Shown: one piece after another, positions 26,705 to 35,837 of the stretch
Position numbering within the stretch: position 1 is the stretch's first letter
Layout of the letters: each line of letters starts with the position of its first letter
Source of the DNA: Hydrogenophilales bacterium 16-61-112
GTDB lineage: Bacteria; Pseudomonadota; Gammaproteobacteria; Burkholderiales; Thiobacillaceae
Assembly (NCBI GenBank): GCA_002257045.1
Contig: NCHD01000004.1
Location: 1-64,000 of the forward strand
Reading direction: 5' to 3'
DNA length: 64,000 nt
Notes under the pieces: model-generated
What the model saw: the letters and a program-made list of their open reading frames with translations, nothing else
Database searches by the model: none
What the model was told of the DNA's origin: nothing
Program-made: the position numbers and the translations under genes

Positions 26705-27937
26705 ATGGACGGACTGCTGTTCCTCGCGCATCGCATTCCGTTCCCCCCCAACAAGGGCGACAAGATTCGCTCGTTCCACTTGTTGCGCCACTTGAGCACG
26801 CGCTATGTCATCCACCTCGGCGCCTTCGTCGACGATGCGGACGACTGGCAGTTTCAGGATGCGCTCAAACCCTATTGCGCGTCGATCAAGTTGCTGCCGT
26901 TGAATCCGCGCCGGGCCAGGCTGGCGAGCCTGACGGGATTGTTCAGCGGCGAAGCGCTGACACTGCCGTACTACCGCAACCGCGAATTGACGCAATGGGC
27001 GGCCGGGCTGGCGGCGAGCGGCACGGTGACGCGCGGTCTGGCGTATTCGTCGGCGATGGCGATGTTCATGCCGCCCATGCTGGCGCGGCGGGTGATCGAC
27101 ATGGTCGACGTGGATTCCGACAAATGGACGCAATACGCGTCGACCCAGCGCTGGCCGATGTCCTGGGTGTACGCGCGCGAAGGCCGCAAGCTGGCGGACT
27201 GGGAGGCGCGGGTGGCACAGGATTTCGATGCCACCCTGCTGGTGTCGCCTGATGAAGCGGCGCTGCTGCAGCAGCGCGTGCCGCAGGCGCGGGACCAAAT
27301 CGGGGCCTTTGAAAACGGCGTCGATGCGGATTATTTTTCGCCCGCGCGCGACTACCCGAACCCGTATTCACCCGAGGTGCAGGGCGTCGTTTTCACCGGT
27401 GCGATGGACTACTGGCCCAATGTCGATGCTGTCAGCTGGTTTGCCGAGCGGATTTTTCCGGCGATTCGCGATGCGGCCCCGGCCGCGCAGTTCGCCATCG
27501 TCGGCAGCCGCCCCAGCGCGGCGGTGCTTGCGCTGGGGCGCCAGCCGGGGGTGATCGTCACCGGCAGCGTGCCTGATGTGCGCCCCTGGCTTGCGCATGC
27601 AAAGTGCGCCGTGGCGCCTTTGCGCATCGCGCGCGGCGTGCAGAACAAGGTGCTTGAGGCGATGGCCATGGCGCGTCCGGTCGTCGTCAGCGCCCAGGCC
27701 GCCGAAGGCATCCGCGCCGAAGCCGGGCGCGATTTCATTCTGGCGCATGGCGAGGCGGAATTTGCCCAGGCCGTGGTCAAGCAGTTGCAGGGTGCGTCGT
27801 CCGCCGCACCCGCACGCGCGTGCATCCTGGCGCATTACGACTGGGCGGCCAGTTTGCGCCGCATCGACCCCCTGTTTGAACCGGTCGCGGTTCAGCCCCC
27901 TGTACTGGAGACGTACCCGCATGTCACGCCCGCCTGA
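26705..27937 (+). CDS. XrtA-associated glycosyltransferase (stp1 type)
   Basis: GT-B fold glycosyltransferase of 410 residues. N-terminal signature FLAHRIPFPPNKGDKIRSF is the hallmark of the sugar transferase 1 family tied to XrtA loci. The C-terminal nucleotide-binding half contains MVDVDSDKW, FTGAMDYWPNVDAV and RGVQNKVLEAMAMARPVVVS. It probably adds a sugar to the lipid-linked repeat unit. It overlaps xrtA by 17 bases. Confidence 0.92.
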   Translation: MDGLLFLAHRIPFPPNKGDKIRSFHLLRHLSTRYVIHLGAFVDDADDWQFQDALKPYCASIKLLPLNPRRARLASLTGLFSGEALTLPYYRNRELTQWAAGLAASGTVTRGLAYSSAMAMFMPPMLARRVIDMVDVDSDKWTQYASTQRWPMSWVYAREGRKLADWEARVAQDFDATLLVSPDEAALLQQRVPQARDQIGAFENGVDADYFSPARDYPNPYSPEVQGVVFTGAMDYWPNVDAVSWFAERIFPAIRDAAPAAQFAIVGSRPSAAVLALGRQPGVIVTGSVPDVRPWLAHAKCAVAPLRIARGVQNKVLEAMAMARPVVVSAQAAEGIRAEAGRDFILAHGEAEFAQAVVKQLQGASSAAPARACILAHYDWAASLRRIDPLFEPVAVQPPVLETYPHVTPA

Positions 27938-29468
27938 TTCCCTGCCTGCTGCCCCGCGCAGCTGGTTGTTGCCCGCCGGTCTGACGGTCGGGGTGTTGTT
28001 GCTGCTGATCGCGGTGTTCTGGCCAACGTTTTATTCGATGGCCGCAGTGTGGGAGCGCTCGGAAACCTTTGCGCACGGCTACCTGATCTTTCCGATCAGC
28101 GCCTGGCTGGTGTGGCGGATGCGCGACGAACTGGCGCAGCTGCAGCCACAGCCCGATTTGCGTGGCTTGCTCGTGATGGCACTGGCCGGGCTGGGCTGGT
28201 TGCTGGCGGACGCCGGCAGTGTCAATGTGGCGGCGCAGTTTGCCTTCATCACCCTGCTGATCGCAGCGGTGTGGACGCTGCTGGGCTGGCAGGTGTTCCG
28301 CGCGTTGCTGTTTCCGCTGATGTTCCTGTTCTTCGCCGTGCCGGTGGGCGAGTTCCTGATCCAGCCGCTGATGGGCGTGACGGCCGATTTCACCGTGGCG
28401 ATGCTGCAGTTCACCGGGATTCCGGTGTATCGCGAAGGCACTTTCTTCAGCATTCCGAGCGGCGACTGGTCGGTGGTCGAAGGCTGCTCGGGGCTGCGCT
28501 ACCTGATCGCGTCGATCACGCTGGGCGTGCTGTACGCCTACCTGACCTATCGTTCATGGCAGCGCCGGCTGCTGTTCACCCTCGCCGCGATGGTCGTCCC
28601 GGTGTTCGCCAACAGTGGGCGTGCCTACATGATCGTGATGATCGCCCACCTGTCCGACATGAAGCTGGCGCTGGGGGTCGATCACTATATTTATGGCTGG
28701 GTATTCTTCGGCATCGTCATGCTGCTGCTGTTCTGGATCGGCAGCTTCTGGCGCGAGGACGAAGCGCCGCAATCGACGCGTCCCGCTGCCGCGCCGCATG
28801 CCGCTGCCGGCAGCGCGCGCGGGCGTCCCCTCTGGCTGGCCGGCATGGCGGTGATGCTGGTTGCCAGCCTGTGGCCGGTGTACGCGATCTGGCTCAATGA
28901 CCGGCCATTGCCCGAGATGACTGCTTTGCAGGTCGAACCGAGCGGCGGCTGGCAGCCTGCTGCGGCCTTTACCCGCTGGACACCGCACTGGGTCGGTGCC
29001 GATCGCCAGCTGCGCCAGTCGTTTGCCCAGGCAGGCAACAACGTGTTGCTGGAACTCAACTACTACGTGACCCAGCGCCAGGATGCCGAACTGATCAATT
29101 CGCAGAATTTCATGATTCGGCAGAAGGACCCGGCCTGGTCGAACATCGGCGAAAAGATTGCTGACGTGACGATCGGCGGCGCGTCGCGCCGGGTGCGCGA
29201 GGCCCGGTTGCGCGGCAGCAATGGCCAGCGCCTGCTGGTGTGGCAGTGGAATCTGATCGACCAGCGCCCGGTCGTGAACGACCAGATCGCCAAGCTGGTT
29301 CTGGCGGCCGACCGGGTGCAGCTGAAGCGCGACGATGGCCTGTCGGTGCTGATAGCCACGCCTTATCTGGAAAGCGAGATGGATGCTGCAACCGCGACGC
29401 TGGCGCGTTTTGCGGCCGACATGCAGAAGCCAATCGGCCGCGCACTCGATCAGGTCAATGGGCAGTGA
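27921..29468 (+). CDS. xrtA: Exosortase A with fused EpsI domain
   Basis: Integral-membrane cysteine transpeptidase/protease that processes PEP-CTERM proteins. The protein has 515 residues with about eight membrane segments in the first 290. The catalytic triad is C189 (VVEGCSGLRYL), R234 (ANSGRAYM) and H255 (DHYIYGW). The soluble C-terminal 200 residues form an EpsI/DUF3485 domain (ALQVEPSGGWQP, LELNYYVTQRQDAELINSQN) as usual for XrtA. The start ATG 27921 overlaps the previous gene by 17 bases. A target is encoded at 13063-14196. Confidence 0.96.
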   Translation: MSRPPDSLPAAPRSWLLPAGLTVGVLLLLIAVFWPTFYSMAAVWERSETFAHGYLIFPISAWLVWRMRDELAQLQPQPDLRGLLVMALAGLGWLLADAGSVNVAAQFAFITLLIAAVWTLLGWQVFRALLFPLMFLFFAVPVGEFLIQPLMGVTADFTVAMLQFTGIPVYREGTFFSIPSGDWSVVEGCSGLRYLIASITLGVLYAYLTYRSWQRRLLFTLAAMVVPVFANSGRAYMIVMIAHLSDMKLALGVDHYIYGWVFFGIVMLLLFWIGSFWREDEAPQSTRPAAAPHAAAGSARGRPLWLAGMAVMLVASLWPVYAIWLNDRPLPEMTALQVEPSGGWQPAAAFTRWTPHWVGADRQLRQSFAQAGNNVLLELNYYVTQRQDAELINSQNFMIRQKDPAWSNIGEKIADVTIGGASRRVREARLRGSNGQRLLVWQWNLIDQRPVVNDQIAKLVLAADRVQLKRDDGLSVLIATPYLESEMDAATATLARFAADMQKPIGRALDQVNGQ

Positions 29469-30594
29469 CGTGATTCCGCACATCGTGCATGTCGTTCACC
29501 GCTTCGATACCGGCGGTATGGAAAACGGCATGGTCAACCTGTTCAACACCCTGCCGCCCGAGCGCTACCGGCACACGGTGGTTGCGCTGACCGATTTCAG
29601 CGACTTCCGTCGCCGCATCACCGCGCAGCCGGTCGGCTTCTATGCCCTGCATCGCCCGCCGGGCCGAGGCCTCGGCTGGATGCTGCGCTTGCGCAGGCTG
29701 TTGCGCCAGCTGCAACCCGATCTGGTGCACACGCGCAACCTGGCCGCGCTGGAAGCGCAGCTGGTGGCGGCCGCGTCCGGCATCCGCGCCACGGTGCATG
29801 GCGAACATGGACGCGATGTGTTCGACCTCTACGGGCAGAATCGCAAGTACAACCTGATTCGGCGTGCTATCCGGCCGTTTGTCTCGAACTACATTGCGGT
29901 GAGCCAGGATCTTGAAAACTGGCTGCGCGAGACCATTCATGTGCCGCCTCGCCGGCTGCACCAGATCTACAACGGCGTCGACAGCGTGAAATTCCATCCG
30001 CGTGTCGGCGCGCGCCCCGATTTTGCACACCCCAACAGCATCGTGTACGGCTCGGTGGGGCGCATGGTCGAGGTCAAGGATTATCCGACCCTGACGCGCG
30101 CCTTCATCCAGATGGTGCGCCAGCAGCCCGAGCGCGACGAGCGGGCGCGTCTGGTGCTGGTCGGCGAAGGGCCGGCGCGCGCCACCTGCCAGACCTTGCT
30201 GCAGCAGGCCGGGCTGGCGCATCTGGCCTGGCTGCCGGGCGAGCGCCACGATATTGCAGATATCATGCAGGCCTTCGATGTGTTCGTCCTGCCATCCAGA
30301 AACGAGGGCATCTCCAATACCCTGCTCGAGGCCATGGCGAGCGGGTTGCCGGTGATTGCCACCGCGGTCGGCGGCAATGTCGAACTGGTGCAGACGGGGG
30401 TCAACGGCATGCTGGTGCAGCCGGGCGATGTCTCCGGCATGGCACAGGCCTTGCTGGGGTATCTGGACGCGCCGGCACGGATTGCCGAGCAGGGCCATGC
30501 CGCGCGGCGGCAGGCCGTTCAGCGCTACAGCATCCCTGCGATGGCCGAGGCGTATGCGGCGGTTTACGACCTGACGCTGCAGCGCAAGTGCTGA
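29458..30594 (+). CDS. XrtA-associated glycosyltransferase family 4 (stp2 type)
   Basis: GT4-family retaining glycosyltransferase of 378 residues. The N-terminus IPHIVHVVHRFDTGGMENGMVNL is the XrtA-associated sugar transferase 2 signature. The C-terminal half has GRMVEVKDYPTL, LPGERHDIADI and the E-x7-E motif in SRNEGISNTLLEAMASGLPV. ATG 29458 overlaps the xrtA stop by 11 bases. It is the last gene of the tightly packed core before the amidotransferase. Confidence 0.92.
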   Translation: MGSDVIPHIVHVVHRFDTGGMENGMVNLFNTLPPERYRHTVVALTDFSDFRRRITAQPVGFYALHRPPGRGLGWMLRLRRLLRQLQPDLVHTRNLAALEAQLVAAASGIRATVHGEHGRDVFDLYGQNRKYNLIRRAIRPFVSNYIAVSQDLENWLRETIHVPPRRLHQIYNGVDSVKFHPRVGARPDFAHPNSIVYGSVGRMVEVKDYPTLTRAFIQMVRQQPERDERARLVLVGEGPARATCQTLLQQAGLAHLAWLPGERHDIADIMQAFDVFVLPSRNEGISNTLLEAMASGLPVIATAVGGNVELVQTGVNGMLVQPGDVSGMAQALLGYLDAPARIAEQGHAARRQAVQRYSIPAMAEAYAAVYDLTLQRKC

Positions 30595-30646
30595 AGCCCC
30601 GTCAGACCGCGCGAAAACTTGACACGAACCGAGACCCAATAAGCGT

Positions 30647-32566
30647 ATGTGTGGCATTACCGGCATTTTCGATACCCGTGGCGCGAGCGAGATTTCCTGC
30701 GAACTGCTGCACACGATGAACGAAACCCAGTTCCATCGCGGTCCCGACGAAGGCGGCCTGCATCTGGAACCCGGCGTCGGGCTGGGCCACAGGCGGCTGT
30801 CGATCATCGACCTCTCTTCCGGCCAGCAGCCGCTGTTCAACGAAGACGGCTCGGTGGTGGTGGTGTTCAACGGCGAAATCTACAACTTTCAGGAACTGGT
30901 GCCCGAGCTCGAAGCGCTGGGTCATGTGTTCCGCACCCATTCTGACACCGAAGTCATCGTACATGCCTGGGAGGCCTGGGGCGAAGCCTGCGTGGCTCGC
31001 TTTCGCGGCATGTTTGCGTTTGCCTTGTGGGACCGCAATCTGGGCACGCTGTTCGTGGTGCGCGACCGCTTCGGGGTCAAGCCGCTGTACTACGCGTTTC
31101 TCGACAGCGGCGAATTCATTTTCGGCTCCGAGCTGAAGGCACTGATGGCGCACCCCGGCTTGGGCCGCGCCATCGATCCGTGCGCCGTCGAGGAGTATTT
31201 CGCCTACGGCTACGTGCCGGAGCCGCGCACGATTTTCAAGGGCTGCCACAAGCTGCCGCCCGGCTTTACCCTCACCCTCAAACGCGGCCAGACAGCGGCC
31301 GCTCCGAAGCAGTATTGGGACATGCCGTTCACTCCGGTGCAGGTGACCGACGAGGCCGGCGCGATGGACGAACTGGTCGAGCGGCTCAAGGATTCGGTGC
31401 GCCTGCGCATGATTGCCGATGTGCCGCTGGGCGCCTTCCTGTCGGGCGGGGTCGATTCCAGCGCGGTGGTCGCCATGATGGCGACGCAATCCGACACGCC
31501 GGTGAATACCTGCTCGATCGGCTTCGACGATCCGGCGTTCAACGAAATCGAGTTCGCCCAGCAGGTGGCGGACCGCTACAAGACCACTCACCATGTCGAG
31601 ACCGTCGCCGTCGACGACTTCGGCCTGGTCGACAAGCTGGCCAACGTGTACGACGAGCCTTATGCCGACTCGTCCGCGCTGCCGACTTACCGGGTCTGCG
31701 AACTGGCGCGCAAGCACGTGAAAGTGGCGCTGTCGGGCGACGGCGGCGACGAGCATTTTGCCGGCTACCGGCGCTATCGCTGGTTCCGCTACGAAGAGCG
31801 GATGCGCGCAGTGATGCCGCTGGCCTTGCGCCGCCCGCTGTTCGGCGTGCTCGGCAAGCTCTATCCCAAGGCCGACTGGGCGCCCAAGGTGTTCCGCGCC
31901 AAAACCACGTTCGAGGCGCTGGCGCGCGACACCGTCGAAGGCTATTTTCATGGCGTGTCGCTGCTGTCCGACGCCCAGCGCAAGCAGCTGTTTTCGCCCT
32001 CTTTCAAACGCGAGCTGCAAGGCTATGAGGCGGTCGACGTGCTGCGTCGCCACGCTGCCGCTTCACCCACCGACAACCCTTTGTCGCTGGTGCAATACCT
32101 CGACATGAAGACGTATCTGGTGGGCGACATCCTGACCAAGGTGGACCGCGCCAGCATGGCGCATGCGCTGGAAGTGCGCGAGCCGCTGCTCGACCACGAG
32201 CTGATGGGCTGGGTGTCGGGGCTGCCGACAGACCTCAAGCTGCGCGGCACCGAAGGCAAATATCTGCTGAAAAAATCGATGGAACCCTACTTGCCGAATG
32301 ATGTGCTGTACCGCAAGAAAATGGGCTTTTCGGTGCCGTTGGCTGCATGGTTCCGCGGTCCGCTGGCGGCCACCATCCGCAGCGTGATGCTGGGCGAACG
32401 GCTGGCTTCGACCGGGCTGTTCAACCAGAGCTTCCTGCGTGACGTCGTCGAGGCGCACCAGAGCGGGCGGCGCGATTATTCGGTGATCCTGTGGACGGTC
32501 TTGATGTTTGATGCCTTCCTCGCGCAGGTGCTCGGCATGGATGCCGGCGATCGGGCGGCGGTATGA
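30647..32566 (+). CDS. XrtA-associated asparagine synthetase-like amidotransferase
   Basis: Glutamine-dependent amidotransferase of 639 residues (eps_aminotran_1 type). The N-terminal class II glutaminase domain has Cys2 (MCGITG), the HRGPDEG and FNGEIYNF motifs. The synthetase domain has the PPi loop LSGGVDSS and LSGDGGDEHFAGYR. It would amidate a uronic acid of the repeat unit or adenylate another acid; the substrate is unknown. It is followed by the next glycosyltransferase with an ATGA overlap. A second, degenerate paralogue is at 40992-42818. Confidence 0.93.
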   Translation: MCGITGIFDTRGASEISCELLHTMNETQFHRGPDEGGLHLEPGVGLGHRRLSIIDLSSGQQPLFNEDGSVVVVFNGEIYNFQELVPELEALGHVFRTHSDTEVIVHAWEAWGEACVARFRGMFAFALWDRNLGTLFVVRDRFGVKPLYYAFLDSGEFIFGSELKALMAHPGLGRAIDPCAVEEYFAYGYVPEPRTIFKGCHKLPPGFTLTLKRGQTAAAPKQYWDMPFTPVQVTDEAGAMDELVERLKDSVRLRMIADVPLGAFLSGGVDSSAVVAMMATQSDTPVNTCSIGFDDPAFNEIEFAQQVADRYKTTHHVETVAVDDFGLVDKLANVYDEPYADSSALPTYRVCELARKHVKVALSGDGGDEHFAGYRRYRWFRYEERMRAVMPLALRRPLFGVLGKLYPKADWAPKVFRAKTTFEALARDTVEGYFHGVSLLSDAQRKQLFSPSFKRELQGYEAVDVLRRHAAASPTDNPLSLVQYLDMKTYLVGDILTKVDRASMAHALEVREPLLDHELMGWVSGLPTDLKLRGTEGKYLLKKSMEPYLPNDVLYRKKMGFSVPLAAWFRGPLAATIRSVMLGERLASTGLFNQSFLRDVVEAHQSGRRDYSVILWTVLMFDAFLAQVLGMDAGDRAAV

Positions 32567-33780
32567 AGATCCTGCACGTTTTCGACCATACCCTGCCGCT
32601 GCATTCCGGCTATACCTTCCGGAGCGCCGCGATCCTGCGCGAACAGCGCAAGCTGGGCTGGGACACCCATCACCTGTCGGGCCCCAAGCAGATCAATTGC
32701 AGCGTGACCGAAGAAGACGCCGACGGCCTGCATTTTTACCGCACGCCGCAACCGACCGGATTGCTGGCGAAACTGCCGGGCGCCGATCCGTTTGCGGTGA
32801 TGGGCGCAATTGAATCCCGCCTGCTTGAGCTGGCCACAACCCTGCGCCCCGATGTGATCCACGCCCATTCGCCGGTGCTCGATGCGGTGCCGGCGATTCG
32901 CGTCGGCCGCAAGCTGGGGATCCCGGTGGTATACGAAATCCGTGCCTTCTGGGAAGACGCGGCGGTGGATCACGGCTCGACCCGCGAAGGCAGCCTGCGC
33001 TACAAGCTGACCCGCGCACTGGAAACCTGGGCGGTGAAAAATGTCGATGCGGTCACCGTCATCTGCGATGGCCTGCGGCAGGATCTGGCGGCGCGCGGCA
33101 TCGCGCCCGATAAGATCACGGTGATTCCAAACGCGGTCGATATCGACAAATTCGCCGTTGGTGGCCGACCCGACCCCGAGCTGAAAATGAAGCTGGGTCT
33201 CGGCACCAGCCGCGTGCTGGGTTTCATCGGCTCGTTCTATGCCTACGAGGGCCTCGACCTGTTGCTCGATGCGCTGCCGGTGATTCTCAAACAGATGCCG
33301 GATGTAAAGGTGCTGCTGGTGGGCGGCGGGCCGCAGGAAGCTGCACTGAAAAAGCAGGTCATGGCGCTCGACTTGAAAGAGCGCGTGATTTTTACCGGGC
33401 GTGTGCCGCACGGCGACGTGAACCGCTATTACGACCTGATCGATGTGCTGGTGTATGCGCGCCACCCGATGCGCCTGACCGAGCTGGTGACGCCTTTGAA
33501 GCCGCTGGAAGCGATGGCGCAGGAGCGGCTGATGGTGGCGTCGGACGTTGGCGGCCACAAGGAACTGATTGAGGATGGCAAGACCGGCGTGCTGTTCCGC
33601 GCCGGCGAAGCGGACGACCTCGCCGCCAAGGTGGTCGACCTGCTGAAAAACGAGGCAGGCTGGGCGGCGATGAAGCGCAACGGCCGTGCCTTCGTCGAAT
33701 CCGAGCGCAACTGGACCGCCAGCGTGGCGCGTTATCGCGGTGTGTATGGCCGGTTGATTGGGGGCGCGCGCCTTGGCTGA
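32563..33780 (+). CDS. XrtA-associated glycosyltransferase family 4
   Basis: GT4 enzyme of 405 residues. The N-terminus MKILHVFDHTLPLHSGYTFRS and the segment YEIRAFWEDAAVDHG are typical of the exosortase A-associated group. The C-terminal domain has IGSFYAYEGLDLLLDA and the sugar-nucleotide motif in ELVTPLKPLEAMAQERLMVASDVGGHKELI. ATGA overlap with the amidotransferase gene; its last 8 bases overlap the next, frameshifted, GT gene. Confidence 0.93.
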   Translation: MKILHVFDHTLPLHSGYTFRSAAILREQRKLGWDTHHLSGPKQINCSVTEEDADGLHFYRTPQPTGLLAKLPGADPFAVMGAIESRLLELATTLRPDVIHAHSPVLDAVPAIRVGRKLGIPVVYEIRAFWEDAAVDHGSTREGSLRYKLTRALETWAVKNVDAVTVICDGLRQDLAARGIAPDKITVIPNAVDIDKFAVGGRPDPELKMKLGLGTSRVLGFIGSFYAYEGLDLLLDALPVILKQMPDVKVLLVGGGPQEAALKKQVMALDLKERVIFTGRVPHGDVNRYYDLIDVLVYARHPMRLTELVTPLKPLEAMAQERLMVASDVGGHKELIEDGKTGVLFRAGEADDLAAKVVDLLKNEAGWAAMKRNGRAFVESERNWTASVARYRGVYGRLIGGARLG

Positions 33781-34980
33781 GTCGACGGCGGCGGATCGCA
33801 TCGACCTCGTCGTATTCAGCGCGCTGTTTCCTAGCGCCGTGCGGCCGGGCGCGGGGCTGTTCATCCGCGAGCGCATGTTCCGCGTCGCCCGCCAGCGGCC
33901 GCTCGCCGTGGTGTCGCCGCAGCCGTGGTTTCTGCCCCCGTGCTGGAAGTGCAGCAGGGCATTCGGGTCTACCACCCGCGCTTTCTGTCTTTTCCCGGCG
34001 TACTGCGTGGACTCGACGGCTGGTCGATGGCCCTCTGCAGCTACTGGCTGGTGCGGCGGCTGAAACAGCAGGGCGCGCGCCTGATCGACGCGCATTTTGC
34101 CTATCCCGACGGCGAAGCCGCTACCCGGCTCGGCCGCTGGCTCGGTCTGCCGGTGACGGTCACGTTGCGTGGCACTGAAGTGCCGCACAGTCGCAATCCG
34201 GCGCTGCGCCCCCGTCTGGTGCGTGCCTTGCGCGGCGCGACGCGGGTGTTTGCCGTATCGGATTCGCTGCGGCGGCTGGCGCTGGAGCTGGGTACGCCGG
34301 CCGAGCGCACCGAAGTTGTCGGCAACGGCGTCGATGTGGCGCGCTTCCATCCGGTCGACCGGATGGAAGCGCGTGCGCGTTTCAATTTGCCAGCGGATGC
34401 GCAGGTGCTGATTTCGGTGGGCGGGCTGGTCGAGCGCAAGGGCATGCACCGCGTGATCGATTGCCTGCCTGCATTGCTGGCGAACCATCCCGCTTTGCAC
34501 TACCTCATTGTCGGTGGCGGCAGTCCGGAAGGGGACATGCGCCCCGAACTGGAGGCCCAGGTCAGGCGACTGGGCCTGGCCGGGCAGGTGCATTTTCTCG
34601 GCGCAGTGGTACCGGACGACCTCAAATGGCCGCTGTCGGCAGCGGACGTGTTCGTGCTGTCCACGCGGAACGAAGGCTGGGCGAACGTGTTTCTTGAAGC
34701 GATGGCGTGCGGCCTGCCGGTCGTCGCCACCGATGTCGGGGGCAATGCCGAAGTGGTGTGTCGCGCCGAACTCGGCAGCATCGTACCGTTCGGCGATGCA
34801 GCCGCCCTGACTACCGCTCTCGACACCGCGCTGGACAAGCCATGGGATCGCGCCGCGATCCTCGCGTATGCCGAGGCCAATCAGTGGGACAAGCGGGTGG
34901 CGCAGTTGCTGCACGCGTTCGCGTCCATGCTGGCGAAACCGGATGTCACGCCGGAACCGACGGCAGCGGCCAAATCATGA
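33773..34980 (+). pseudogene. Frameshifted glycosyltransferase family 4 gene
   Basis: A GT4 gene split between two frames. From TTG 33773 the first 53 codons or so read LAESTAADRIDLVVFSALFP...VVSPQPWF. The reading then shifts at about 33930 and continues to 34980 as PVLEVQQGIRVYHPRFLSF...FVLSTRNEGWANVFLEAMACG. Both parts look like one enzyme. Inserting one C in the run CCCCC at 33933-33937 would restore the frame. However, homologues known to me have about 20 further residues between QPWF and EVQ-G, so a short deletion is also likely. The junction shows no programmed-frameshift signal. Either a sequencing or assembly fault, or an inactive gene. Confidence 0.8.
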
Positions 34981-35837
34981 CAGCCGCCCCACTCGCTTCG
35001 CCCCAACCCGCTACCGGCCACGATGCCCGCAGCCTGTCGTTGCGTCTGCGGCACGCGCTGTGGCGAAAAGCCAAGGCTTGGCGGCAGCGTGTATTGCCGC
35101 GCCCGCTGGCGCAGCATGTGTTCGTTGCCGGCATGCAGCGTTCCGGCACCAATTTGCTGATGGACGTGCTGGACGCCAGCGCCGCCACCCAGGTGTTTCA
35201 CGAGACCGATGCGCGCGCGTTCGAGCGCTACGAGATGCGCGATGTGGCCGTGATCTGGCAGCTCGCCCGCCAGTGCCCGGCGCCGGTGTTCGTGGTGAAG
35301 GCGCTGTGCGAGCTGGACCGTATCAAGTTCCTGATGGAGACGTTCACGCCGGCACACACCCTGTGGGTGGTGCGCGACTGGCGCGACAGCGTGAATTCGG
35401 CGGTCAAGTCATTTGGCAACTTTGTGCCGCAGTGGCAGCGCCTGGCCGAAGGCGACGCCGATGACTGGCGCGGACGCGGGATGTCGGCCGCCACCCGCGA
35501 ACTGCTTGCTGCCCTGTACCACCCGGACGCGAGTGAAGCCGAAGGCGCAGCCATCATGTGGTTCTACCGCAATGTGCTGTTTTTCGAGCAGCAACTGGCG
35601 GCCGATCCGCGCGTGCGCGTGGTGTTTTACGAGGATCTGGTGCAGCAGCCGATGCGTGAAGTCGCTGCGGTGTATGCCTTCCTGGGGCTGCCCGGATTCA
35701 ATGCAGCCAAGGCCCGCCGCATTCACGCACATTCGGTGAAACGCAGGAGTCCGCCCGACATCGCCCCAGCGGTGACGGCTTTGTGCGACGAATTGCTGGC
35801 GCGCTTCGCGGCGTTGCCTGCGCGAAAGCCGGCATGA
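34977..35837 (+). CDS. PAPS-dependent sulfotransferase family protein
   Basis: Sulfotransferase-fold protein of 286 residues. The 5'-phosphosulfate loop is G-M-Q-R-S-G-T-N (residues 52-59) and the 3'-phosphate motif is VVRDWRDSVNSAVKSFG. The catalytic-region ordering and the FYEDLVQQPMREVAAVYAFLGLP segment are typical. It may transfer sulfate from PAPS to a sugar of the polysaccharide, though some members have other acceptors. ATGA overlaps link it to both neighbours. No PAPS-synthesis genes are in the window. Confidence 0.85.
   Translation: MTAAPLASPQPATGHDARSLSLRLRHALWRKAKAWRQRVLPRPLAQHVFVAGMQRSGTNLLMDVLDASAATQVFHETDARAFERYEMRDVAVIWQLARQCPAPVFVVKALCELDRIKFLMETFTPAHTLWVVRDWRDSVNSAVKSFGNFVPQWQRLAEGDADDWRGRGMSAATRELLAALYHPDASEAEGAAIMWFYRNVLFFEQQLAADPRVRVVFYEDLVQQPMREVAAVYAFLGLPGFNAAKARRIHAHSVKRRSPPDIAPAVTALCDELLARFAALPARKPA

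Noticed and set aside
33930-33940. Programmed ribosomal frameshift in the GT4 gene
   Set aside because: The CCCCC run is not a known slippery heptamer, no downstream hairpin or upstream Shine-Dalgarno-like stimulator was evident, and part of the conserved protein also seems to be missing.
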